From positions 1 through 47,576 of the forward strand of contig JANFNE010000062.1 in NCBI GenBank assembly GCA_024867545.1: a stretch of DNA of 47,576 bases, in the 5' to 3' direction. The translations under genes and the position numbers were made by a program. This document shows, in pieces, positions 10,144 to 21,829 of the stretch. This stretch comes from Phytopythium helicoides (taxonomy: Eukaryota; Oomycota; Peronosporomycetes; Pythiales; Pythiaceae). The notes under the pieces were generated by a model. That model searched no databases, was not told where the DNA came from, and saw only the letters and a program-made list of their open reading frames with translations. The stretch's first letter is position 1; each line of letters starts with the position of its first letter.

Positions 10144-13100
10144 CGGCGATATGGGCCAGTGGGAACGAGATTGGCAGACGTCCAGGAGTGACGAGTCCAA
10201 CATGACATACTAGTGCTGGTCGCCAATGGACCTGCCAATGCGACCGGCGCGCGGCGACAGAGCACCTGCGGCGATATGGGCCAGTGGGAACGAGATTGGC
10301 AGACGTCCAGGAGTGACGAGTCCAACATGACATACTAGTGCTGGTCGCCAATGGACCTGCCAATGCGACCGGCGCGCGGCGACAGAGCACCTGCGGCGAT
10401 ATGGGCCAGTGGGAACGAGATTGGCAGACGTCCAGGAGTGACGAGTCCAACATGACATACTAGTGCTGGTCGCCAATGGACCTGCCAATGCGACCGGCGC
10501 GCGGCGACAGAGCGCCTGCGGCGATATGGGCCAGTGGGAACGAGATTGGCAGACGTCCAGGAGTGACGAGTCCAACATGACATACTAGTGCTGGTCGCCA
10601 ATGGACCTGCCAATGCGACCGGCGCGCGGCGACAGAGCGCCTGCGGCGATATGGGCCAGTGGGAACGAGATTGGCAGACGTCCAGGAGTGACGAGTCCAA
10701 CATGACATACTAGTGCTGGTCGCCAATGGACCTGCCAATGCGACCGGCGCGCGGCGACAGAGCGCCTGCGGCGATATGGGCCAGTGGGAACGAGATTGGC
10801 AGACGTCCAGGAGTGACGAGTCCAACATGACATACTAGTGCTGGTCGCCAATGGACCTGCCAATGCGACCGGCGCGCGGCGACAGAGCGCCTGCGGCGAT
10901 ATGGGCCAGTGGGAACGAGATTGGCAGACGTCCAGGAGTGACGAGTCCAACATGACATACTAGTGCTGGTCGCCAATGGACCTGCCAATGCGACCGGCGC
11001 GCGGCGACAGAGCGCCTGCGGCGATATGGGCCAGTGGGAACGAGATTGGCAGACGTCCAGGAGTGACGAGTCCAACATGACATACTAGTGCTGGTCGCCA
11101 ATGGACCTGCCAATGCGACCGGCGCGCGGCGACAGAGCGCCTGCGGCGATATGGGCCAGTGGGAACGAGATTGGCAGACGTCCAGGAGTGACGAGTCCAA
11201 CATGACATACTAGTGCTGGTCGCCAATGGACCTGCCAATGCGACCGGCGCGCGGCGACAGAGCACCTGCGGCGATATGGGCCAGTGGGAACGAGATTGGC
11301 AGACGTCCAGGAGTGACGAGTCCAACATGACATACTAGTGCTGGTCGCCAATGGACCTGCCAATGCGACCGGCGCGCGGCGACAGAGCGCCTGCGGCGAT
11401 ATGGGCCAGTGGGAACGAGATTGGCAGACGTCCAGGAGTGACGAGTCCAACATGACATACTAGTGCTGGTCGCCAATGGACCTGCCAATGCGACCGGCGC
11501 GCGGCGACAGAGCACCTGCGGCGATATGGGCCAGTGGGAACGAGATTGGCAGACGTCCAGGAGTGACGAGTCCAACATGACATACTAGTGCTGGTCGCCA
11601 ATGGACCTGCCAATGCGACCGGCGCGCGGCGACAGAGCACCTGCGGCGATATGGGCCAGTGGGAACGAGATTGGCAGACGTCCAGGAGTGACGAGTCCAA
11701 CATGACATACTAGTGCTGGTCGCCAATGGACCTGCCAATGCGACCGGCGCGCGGCGACAGAGCGCCTGCGGCGATATGGGCCAGTGGGAACGAGATTGGC
11801 AGACGTCCAGGAGTGACGAGTCCAACATGACATACTAGTGCTGGTCGCCAATGGACCTGCCAATGCGACCGGCGCGCGGCGACAGAGCGCCTGCGGCGAT
11901 ATGGGCCAGTGGGAACGAGATTGGCAGACGTCCAGGAGTGACGAGTCCAACATGACATACTAGTGCTGGTCGCCAATGGACCTGCCAATGCGACCGGCGC
12001 GCGGCGACAGAGCGCCTGCGGCGATATGGGCCAGTGGGAACGAGATTGGCAGACGTCCAGGAGTGACGAGTCCAACATGACATACTAGTGCTGGTCGCCA
12101 ATGGACCTGCCAATGCGACCGGCGCGCGGCGACAGAGCACCTGCGGCGATATGGGCCAGTGGGAACGAGATTGGCAGACGTCCAGGAGTGACGAGTCCAA
12201 CATGACATACTAGTGCTGGTCGCCAATGGACCTGCCAATGCGACCGGCGCGCGGCGACAGAGCGCCTGCGGCGATATGGGCCAGTGGGAACGAGATTGGC
12301 AGACGTCCAGGAGTGACGAGTCCAACATGACATACTAGTGCTGGTCGCCAATGGACCTGCCAATGCGACCGGCGCGCGGCGACAGAGCGCCTGCGGCGAT
12401 ATGGGCCAGTGGGAACGAGATTGGCAGACGTCCAGGAGTGACGAGTCCAACATGACATACTAGTGCTGGTCGCCAATGGACCTGCCAATGCGACCGGCGC
12501 GCGGCGACAGAGCACCTGCGGCGATATGGGCCAGTGGGAACGAGATTGGCAGACGTCCAGGAGTGACGAGTCCAACATGACATACTAGTGCTGGTCGCCA
12601 ATGGACCTGCCAATGCGACCGCGCGCGCGCGACAGAGCGCCTGCGGCGATATGGGCCAGTGGGAACGAGATTGGCAGACGTCCAGGAGTGACGAGTCCAA
12701 CATGACATACTAGTGCTGGTCGCCAATGGACCTGCCAATGCGACCGGCGCGCGGCGACAGAGCGCCTGCGGCGATATGGGCCAGTGGGAACGAGATTGGC
12801 AGACGTCCAGGAGTGACGAGTCCAACATGACATACTAGTGCTGGTCGCCAATGGACCTGCCAATGCGACCGGCGCGCGGCGACAGAGCGCCTGCGGCGAT
12901 ATGGGCCAGTGGGAACGAGATTGGCAGACGTCCAGGAGTGACGAGTCCAACATGACATACTAGTGCTGGTCGCCAATGGACCTGCCAATGCGACCGGCGC
13001 GCGGCGACAGAGCACCTGCGGCGATATGGGCCAGTGGGAACGAGATTGGCAGACGTCCAGGAGTGACGAGTCCAACATGACATACTAGTGCTGGTCGCCA

Positions 13101-15221
13101 ATGGACCTGCCAATGCGACCGGCGCGCGGCGACAGAGCACCTGCGGCGATATGGGCCAGTGGGAACGAGATTGGCAGACGTCCAGGAGTGACGAGTCCAA
13201 CATGACATACTAGTGCTGGTCGCCAATGGACCTGCCAATGCGACCGGCGCGCGGCGACAGAGCGCCTGCGGCGATATGGGCCAGTGGGAACGAGATTGGC
13301 AGACGTCCAGGAGTGACGAGTCCAACATGACATACTAGTGCTGGTCGCCAATGGACCTGCCAATGCGACCGGCGCGCGGCGACAGAGCACCTGCGGCGAT
13401 ATGGGCCAGTGGGAACGAGATTGGCAGACGTCCAGGAGTGACGAGTCCAACATGACATACTAGTGCTGGTCGCCAATGGACCTGCCAATGCGACCGGCGC
13501 GCGGCGACAGAGCACCTGCGGCGATATGGGCCAGTGGGAACGAGATTGGCAGACGTCCAGGAGTGACGAGTCCAACATGACATACTAGTGCTGGTCGCCA
13601 ATGGACCTGCCAATGCGACCGGCGCGCGGCGACAGAGCGCCTGCGGCGATATGGGCCAGTGGGAACGAGATTGGCAGACGTCCAGGAGTGACGAGTCCAA
13701 CATGACATACTAGTGCTGGTCGCCAATGGACCTGCCAATGCGACCGGCGCGCGGCGACAGAGCGCCTGCGGCGATATGGGCCAGTGGGAACGAGATTGGC
13801 AGACGTCCAGGAGTGACGAGTCCAACATGACATACTAGTGCTGGTCGCCAATGGACCTGCCAATGCGACCGGCGCGCGGCGACAGAGCGCCTGCGGCGAT
13901 ATGGGCCAGTGGGAACGAGATTGGCAGACGTCCAGGAGTGACGAGTCCAACATGACATACTAGTGCTGGTCGCCAATGGACCTGCCAATGCGACCGGCGC
14001 GCGGCGACAGAGCACCTGCGGCGATATGGGCCAGTGGGAACGAGATTGGCAGACGTCCAGGAGTGACGAGTCCAACATGACATACTAGTGCTGGTCGCCA
14101 ATGGACCTGCCAATGCGACCGGCGCGCGGCGACAGAGCGCCTGCGGCGATATGGGCCAGTGGGAACGAGATTGGCAGACGTCCAGGAGTGACGAGTCCAA
14201 CATGACATACTAGTGCTGGTCGCCAATGGACCTGCCAATGCGACCGGCGCGCGGCGACAGAGCGCCTGCGGCGATATGGGCCAGTGGGAACGAGATTGGC
14301 AGACGTCCAGGAGTGACGAGTCCAACATGACATACTAGTGCTGGTCGCCAATGGACCTGCCAATGCGACCGGCGCGCGGCGACAGAGCGCCTGCGGCGAT
14401 ATGGGCCAGTGGGAACGAGATTGGCAGACGTCCAGGAGTGACGAGTCCAACATGACATACTAGTGCTGGTCGCCAATGGACCTGCCAATGCGACCGGCGC
14501 GCGGCGACAGAGCGCCTGCGGCGATATGGGCCAGTGGGAACGAGATTGGCAGACGTCCAGGAGTGACGAGTCCAACATGACATACTAGTGCTGGTCGCCA
14601 ATGGACCTGCCAATGCGACCGGCGCGCGGCGACAGAGCGCCTGCGGCGATATGGGCCAGTGGGAACGAGATTGGCAGACGTCCAGGAGTGACGAGTCCAA
14701 CATGACATACTAGTGCTGGTCGCCAATGGACCTGCCAATGCGACCGGCGCGCGGCGACAGAGCGCCTGCGGCGATATGGGCCAGTGGGAACGAGATTGGC
14801 AGACGTCCAGGAGTGACGAGTCCAACATGACATACTAGTGCTGGTCGCCAATGGACCTGCCAATGCGACCGGCGCGCGGCGACAGAGCGCCTGCGGCGAT
14901 ATGGGCCAGTGGGAACGAGATTGGCAGACGTCCAGGAGTGACGAGTCCAACATGACATACTAGTGCTGGTCGCCAATGGACCTGCCAATGCGACCGGCGC
15001 GCGGCGACAGAGCACCTGCGGCGATATGGGCCAGTGGGAACGAGATTGGCAGACGTCCAGGAGTGACGAGTCCAACATGACATACTAGTGCTGGTCGCCA
15101 ATGGACCTGCCAATGCGACCGGCGCGCGGCGACAGAGCGCCTGCGGCGATATGGGCCAGTGGGAACGAGATTGGCAGACGTCCAGGAGTGACGAGTCCAA
15201 CATGACATACTAGTGCTGGTC
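10144..15221. repeat. Clean satellite block with mixed position-25 variants
   Basis: About 40 monomers of exactly 125 bp, with copies starting at 115 modulo 125. The A form occurs at 10264, 10389, 11264, 11514, 11639, 12139, 12514, 13014, 13139, 13389, 13514, 14014 and 15014, and the rest carry G. The order A G A A G G G A G G appears twice, in the monomers starting at 11240 and at 13115, which suggests an internal segmental duplication 1,875 bp apart. One monomer, starting at 12615, has a rearranged CG block. The block ends where GGTC is doubled at about 15219-15226. Confidence 0.93.
12615..12739. repeat. Variant monomer with an uninterrupted CG alternation
   Basis: In this copy the CG block reads as a pure CG alternation from about 12621 to 12632, where the reference has GGCGCGCGGCG. 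Total length is still 125, so one base was lost and one gained within the block. This is either a slippage product in a simple CG stretch or a local consensus error. It stands alone in an otherwise clean block, which slightly favours a real variant. It codes for nothing. Confidence 0.8.
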
Positions 15222-18200
15222 GGTCGCCAATGGACCTGCCCATGCGACCGGCGCGCGGCGACCAGAGCGCTGCGCGATATGGGCCAGTGGGCACGAGATT
15301 GGCAGACGTCCAGGAGTGACGAGTCCAACATGACATACTAGTGCTGGTCGCAATGGACCTGCCCAATGCGACCGGGCGCGCCGGCGAAGAGCGCTGCGGC
15401 GATATGGGCAGTGGGAACGAGATTGGCAGACGTCCAGGAGTGACGAGTCCAACAATGACATACTAGTGCTGGTCGCCAATGGACCTGCCAATGCGACCGG
15501 CGCGCGGCGAGCCCTGCGGCGATATGGGCCAGTGGGAACGAGATTGGGCAGACGTCCAGGAGTGACGAGTCCAACATGACATACTAGTGCTGGTCGCCAA
15601 TGGACCTGCCAATGCGACCGGCGCGCGGCGACAGAGCGCCTGCGGCGATATGGGCCCCGTGGGAACGAGATGGCAGACGTCAGGAGTGACGAGTCCCAAC
15701 ATGACCATAATAGTGCTGGTCGCCAATGGACCTGCCAATGCGACCGGCGCGCGGCGACAGAGCGCCTGCGGCGATATGGGCCAGTGGGAAACGAGATTGG
15801 CAGACGTCCAGGAGTGACGTGTCCAACATGACATACTAGTGCTGGTCGCCAATGGACCTGCCAATGCCGACCGGCGGCGCGGCGACAGAGCGACCTGCGG
15901 CGATATGGGCCAGTGGGAACGAGATTGGCAGACGTCCAGGAGTGACGAGTCCAACATGACCTACTAGTGCTGGTCGCCAATGGACCTGCCAATGCGACCG
16001 GCGCGCGGCGGAGCGCCTGCGGCGATATGGGCCAGTGGGAACGAGATTGGCAGACGTCCAGGAGTGACGAGTCCAACATGACATACTAGTGCTGGTCGCC
16101 AATGGACCTGCCAATGCGACCGGCGCGCGGCGACAGAGCGCCTGCGGCGATATGGGCCAGTGGGAACGAGATTGGCAGACGTCCAGGAGTGACGAGTCCA
16201 ACATGACCATACTAGTGCTGGTCGCCAATGGACCTGCCAATGCGACCGGCGCGCGGCGACAGAGCACCTGCGGCGATATGGGCCAGTGGGAACGAGATTG
16301 GCAGGACGTCCAGGAGTGACGAGTCCAACATGACATACTAGTGCTGGTCGCCCAATGGACCTGCCAATGCGACCGGCGCGCGGCGACAGAGCGCCTGCGG
16401 CGATATGGGCCAGTGGGAACGAGATTGGCAGACGTCCAGGAGTGACGAGTCCAACATGACATACTAGTGCTGGTCGCCAATGGACCTGCCAATGCGACCG
16501 GCGCGCGGCGCGCCTGCCGGCGATATGGGCCCAGTGGGAACGAGATTGGCAGACGTCCAGGAGTGACGAGTCCACATGACATACTAGTGCTGGTCGCCAA
16601 ATGGACTCCTGCCAATGCGACCGGCGCGCGGCGACAGAGCGCCTGCGGCGATATGGGCCAGATGGGAACGAGATTGGCAGACGTCCAGGAGTGACGAGTC
16701 CAACATGACATACTAGTGCTGGTCGCCAATGGACCTGCCAATGCGACCGGCGCGCGGCGACAGAGCGCCTGCGGCGATATGGGCACGTGGGAACGAGATT
16801 GGCAGACGTCCAGAGTGACGAGTCCACATGGACATACTAGTGCTGGTCGCCAATGGACCTGCCCAATGCGCGGCGCGCGGCGACAGAGCGCCTGCGGCGA
16901 TATGGGCCCAGTGGGACCGAGATTGGCAGACGTCCAGGAGTGACGAGTCCAACATGACATACTAGTGCTGGTCGCCCCAATGGACTGCCAATGCGACCGG
17001 CGCGCGGCGGCGACAGAGCGCCTGCGGCGATATGGGCCAGTGGGAACGAGATTGGCAGACGTCCAGGAGTGACGAGTCCAACATGACATACTAGTGCTGG
17101 TCGCCAATGGACCTGCCAATGCGACCGGCGCGCGGCGACAGAGCGCCTGCGGCGATATGGGCCAGTGGACGAGATTGGCAGACGTCCAGGAGTGACGAGT
17201 CCCAACATGACATACTAGTGCTGGTCGCCAATGGACCTGCCAATGCGACCGGCGCGCGGCGACAGAGCGCCTGCGGCGATATGGGCCAGTGGGAACGAGA
17301 TTGGCAGACGTCCAGGAGTGACGAGTCCAACATGACATACTAGTGCTGGTCGCCAATGGACCTGCCCATGCGACCGGCGCGCGGCGACAGAGCGCCTGCG
17401 GCGATATGGCCAGTGGGAACGAGATTGGCAGACGTCCAGGAGTGACGAGTCCAACATGACATACTAGTGCTGGTCGCCAATGGACCTGCCAATGCGACCG
17501 GCGCGCGGCGCGGCGACAGAGCACCTGCGGCGATATGGGCCCAGTGGGAACGAGATTGGCAGACGTCAGGAGTGACGAGTCCAACATGACATACTAGTGC
17601 TGGTGCCAATGGACCTGCCAATGCGACCGGCGCGCGGCGACAGAGCGCTGCGGCGATATGGGCAAGTGGGAACGAGATTGGCAGACGTCCAGGAGTGACG
17701 AGTCCAACATGACATACTAGTGCTGGTCGCCAATTGGACCTGCCAATGCGACCCGGCGCGCGGCGACAGAGCACCTGCGGCGATATGGGCCAGTGGAACG
17801 AGATGGCAGACGTCAGGAGTGACGAGTCAACATGACATACTAGTGCTGGTCGCCAATGGACCTGCCAATGCGACCGGCGCGCGGCGACAGAGCGCCTGCG
17901 GCGTATGGGCAGTGGGAACGAGATTGGCAGACGTCAGGAGTGACGAGTCCAACATGACATACTAGTGCTGGTCGCCAATGGACCTGCCAATGCAGACCGG
18001 CGCGCGGCGAGAGCGCCTGCGGCGATATGGGCCAGTGGGAACGAGATTGGCAGACGTCCAGGAGTGACGAGTCCCACATGACATACTAGTGATGGTCGCC
18101 AATGGACCTGCCAATGCCCGACCGGCGCGCGGCGACAGAGCGCCTGCGGCCGATATGGGCCAGTGGGAACGAGATTGGCAGACGTCCGGAGTGACGAGTC

Positions 18201-18928
18201 CAACATGACCTACTAGTGCTGTCGCCAATGGACCTGCCAATGCGACCGGCGCGCGGCGACAGAGCGCCCTGCGGCGATATGGGCCAGTGGGAACGAGATT
18301 GGCAGACGTCCAGGAGTGACGAGTCCAACATGACATACTAGTTGCTGGTCGCCAATGGACCTGCCAATGCGACCGGCGCGCGGCGACAGAGCGCCTGCGG
18401 CGATATGGGCCAGTGGGAACGAGATTGGCAGACGTCCGGAGTGACGAGTCCAACATGACATACTAGTGCTGGTCGCCAATGGACCTGCCAATGCGACCGG
18501 CGCGCGGCGCAGAGCGCCCTGCGGCGATTTGGGCCAGTGGGAACGAGATTGGCAGACGTCCAGGAGTGACGAGTCCAACATGACATACTAGTGCTGGTCG
18601 CCCAATGGACCTGCCAATGCGACCGGCGCGCGGCGACAGAGCGCCTGCGGCGATATGGGCCAGTGGGAACGAGATGGCAGACGTCCAGGAGTGACGAGTC
18701 CAACATGACATACTAGTGCTGGTCGCCCAATGGACCTGCAATGCGACCGGGCGCGCGGCGACAGAGCGCCTGCGGCGATATGGGGCCAGTGGGAACGAGA
18801 TTGGCAGACGTCCAGGAGTGACGAGTCCAACATGACATACATAGTGCTGGTCGCCAATGGACCTGCCAATGCGACGGCGCGCGGCGACAGAGCACCTGCG
18901 GCGATATGGGCAGTGGGAACGAGATTGC
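15222..18928. repeat. Heavily indel-disrupted satellite block
   Basis: About 30 monomers remain recognisable and in one orientation, but most carry one or more indels. Single-base changes cluster in short homopolymers, such as GTCCC for GTCC, GGGCCCAG for GGGCCAG and GAGATGG for GAGATTGG. Larger changes fall mainly in the CG block: losses of 3 to 6 bases near 16011 and 16511, gains of 3 and 5 near 17010 and 17510, and a doubled GGTC near 15219. Net phase change is only +3. Position-25 A copies are still seen (near 16266, 17523, 17773 and 18894), so the sequence comes from the same array. Uncorrected long-read sequence explains most of it. Long minus-strand frames here, up to 583 residues, exist because indels carry the frame past the one stop per monomer, and they are not genes. 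Confidence 0.88.
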
Positions 18929-19514
18929 AGACGTCCAGGAGTGACGAGTCCAACATGACATACTAGTGCTGGTCGCCAATGGACCTGCCAATGCGACCGG
19001 CGCGCGGCGACAGAGCGCCTGCGGCGATATGGGCCAGTGGGAACGAGATTGGCAGACGTCCAGGAGTGACGAGTCCAACATGACATACTAGTGCTGGTCG
19101 CCAATGGACCTGCCAATGCGACCGGCGCGCGGCGACAGAGCGCCTGCGGCGATATGGGCCAGTGGGAACGAGATTGGCAGACGTCCAGGAGTGACGAGTC
19201 CAACATGACATACTAGTGCTGGTCGCCAATGGACCTGCCAATGCGACCGGCGCGCGGCGACAGAGCGCCTGCGGCGATATGGGCCAGTGGGAACGAGATT
19301 GGCAGACGTCCAGGAGTGACGAGTCCAACATGACATACTAGTGCTGGTCGCCAATGGACCTGCCAATGCGACCGGCGCGCGGCGACAGAGCGCCTGCGGC
19401 GATATGGGCCAGTGGGAACGAGATTGGCAGACGTCCAGGAGTGACGAGTCCAACATGACATACTAGTGCTGGTCGCCAATGGACCTGCCAATGCGACCGG
19501 CGCGCGGCGACAGA
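18929..19514. repeat. Clean satellite island between disrupted blocks
   Basis: More than four consecutive monomers match the reference exactly, all with G at position 25, in phase 118 modulo 125. The island lies between two indel-rich zones. This abrupt alternation is easier to explain by patches of well and poorly supported consensus than by gradual decay of an array edge. No gene or other element is present. Confidence 0.9.
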
Positions 19515-20051
19515 GGCACTGCGGCGATATGGGCCAGTGGGAACGAGATTGGCAGACGTCCAGGAGAGACGAGTCCAACATGACATACTAGTGCTGGTCG
19601 CCTATGGACCTGCAATGCGACGGCGCGCGGGCGACAGAGCCACCTGCGGCGATATGGGCCAGTGGGAAACGAGATTGGCAGACGTCCAGGAGTGACGAGT
19701 CCAACATGACATACTCGTGCTGGTCGCCAATGGACCTGCCAATGCGACCGGCGCGCGGCGACAGAGCACTGCGGCGATATGGGCCAGTGGGAACGAGATT
19801 GGCAGACGTCCAGGAGTGACGAGTCCAACATGACATACTAGTGTGGTCGCCAATGGACCTGCAATGCGACCGGCGCGCGGCGACAGAAGCGCCTGCGGCG
19901 ATATGGGCCAGTGGGAACGAGATTGGCAGGACGTCCAGGAGTGACGAGTCCAACATGACATACTAGTGCTGGTCGCCAATGGACCTGCCCAATGCGACGG
20001 CGCGCGGCGCACCTGCGGCGATATGGCCAGTGGGAACGAGATTGGCAGACG
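19515..20051. repeat. Indel-disrupted satellite block, short
   Basis: About four monomers with mixed small changes: a scrambled position-24 region at 19515-19520, T to A at 19567, an extra C before A near 19641, six bases missing before the A-form ACCTG near 20010, and an extra G near 20051. Net phase change is -6. A forms at position 25 are frequent here (near 19641, 19768 and 20011), but they sit inside or next to indels, so their reality is uncertain. Confidence 0.87.
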
Positions 20052-20425
20052 GTCCAGGAGTGACGAGTCCAACATGACATACTAGTGCTGGTCGCCAATG
20101 GACCTGCCAATGCGACCGGCGCGCGGCGACAGAGCACCTGCGGCGATATGGGCCAGTGGGAACGAGATTGGCAGACGTCCAGGAGTGACGAGTCCAACAT
20201 GACATACTAGTGCTGGTCGCCAATGGACCTGCCAATGCGACCGGCGCGCGGCGACAGAGCGCCTGCGGCGATATGGGCCAGTGGGAACGAGATTGGCAGA
20301 CGTCCAGGAGTGACGAGTCCAACATGACATACTAGTGCTGGTCGCCAATGGACCTGCCAATGCGACCGGCGCGCGGCGACAGAGCACCTGCGGCGATATG
20401 GGCCAGTGGGAACGAGATTGGCAGA
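20052..20425. repeat. Clean satellite island carrying A-G-A variants
   Basis: Three monomers match the reference except at position 25, which reads A (20136), G (about 20261) and A (20386). Phase is 112 modulo 125. The clean sequence breaks off at 20426, where the GACGTCC segment becomes disordered. The A variants in an indel-free island show that the A form is genuinely present in this part of the array. Confidence 0.9.
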
Positions 20426-21829
20426 AGTCTCCCAGGAGTGACGAGTCCAACATGACATACTAGTGCTCTAGTCGCCAATGGACTGCCCAATGCGACCGGC
20501 GCGCGGCGACTGCGGCGATATGGGCCAGTGGGAACGGATTGGCAGAGTCCAGGAGTGACGAGTCCCAACATGAATACTAGTGCTGGTTCGCCAATGGACC
20601 ACCACCCATGCCAATGCGACCGGCGCGCGGCGACAGAGCGCCTGCGGCGATATGGGCCCAGTGGGAACGAGATTGGCAGACGTCCAGGAGTGACGAGTCC
20701 AACATGACATACTAGTGCTGGTCGCCCAATGGACCTGCCAATGCGACCGGCGCGCGGCGACAGAGCGCCTGCGGCGATATGGGCAGTGGAACGAGATTGG
20801 CAGGACGTCCAGGAGTGACGAGTCCAACTTGACATACTAGTGCTGGTCGCCAATGGACCTGCCAATGCGACCGGCGGCGCGGCGACAGAGCGCCTGCGGC
20901 GATATGGGCCAGTGGGAACGAGATTGGCAGACGTCCAGGAGTGACGAGTCACAACAGACATACTAGTGCTGGTCGCCAATGGACCTGACAATGCGACCGG
21001 CGCGCGGCGGAGCACCTGCGGCGATATGGGCCAGTTGGAACGAGATTGGCAGACGTCCCAGGAGTGACGAGTCCAACATGACATACTAGTGCTGTCGCCA
21101 ATGGACCTGCCAATGCGACCGGGCGCGCGGCGACCAGAGCGCCTGCGGCGATATGGGCCAGTGGGAACGAGATTGGCAGACGTCCAGGAGTGACGAGTCC
21201 AACATGAATACTAGTGCTGGTCGCCAATGGACCTGCCAATGCGACCGGACGCGCGGCGGACAGAGCGCCTGCCGGCGATATGGGCCAGTGGGAACGAGAT
21301 TGGCAGACGTCAGGAGGACGAGTCAACATGACATACTAGTGCTGGTCGCCCAATGGACCTGCCAATGCGACCGGCGCGCGGCGCGACAGAGCACCTGCGG
21401 CGATATGGGCCAGTGGGAACGAGATTGGCAGACCGTCCAGGAGTGACGAGTCCACATGACATACTAGTGCTGGTCGCCCATGGACCTGCAATGCGACCGG
21501 CGCGCGGCGGCGCCTGCGGCGATATGGGCCAGTGGGAACAGAGATTGGCAGACGTCCAGGAGTGACGAGTCCCAACATGACATACTAGTGCTGGTCGCCA
21601 ATGGACCTGCCAATGCGACCGGCGCGCGGCGACAGAGCACCTGCGGCGATATGGCCAGTGGGGAACGAGATTGGCAGACGTCCAGGAGTGACGAGTCCCA
21701 ACATGACATACTAGTGCTGGTCGCCAATGGACCATTGCCCAATGCGACGGCGCGCGGCGACAGAGCGCCTGCGGCGATATGGGCCAGTGGGAACGAGATT
21801 GGCAGACGTCCAGGAGTGACGAGTCCAAA
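20426..21829. repeat. Indel-disrupted satellite block, right-hand
   Basis: About eleven monomers with the same damage style as 15222-18928. Examples are disorder at 20426-20433, an altered GCTGGTC at 20465-20470, about eight bases missing near 20511, an extra stretch near 20599-20607 and five bases missing near 21509. The last anomaly is C to A at 21829, after which the array is clean. Net phase change is +6, returning to 118 modulo 125. A-form position 25 occurs near 21014, 21393 and 21639. No coding sequence is supported. Confidence 0.87.

Noticed and set aside
15836..17587. A 583-residue minus-strand open frame, and others of 200-290 residues in the indel zones
   Set aside because: They arise where indels move the frame past the single stop of each monomer. 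The encoded residues are a scrambled mix of the same three repeat translations, and the zones are probably low-quality consensus.
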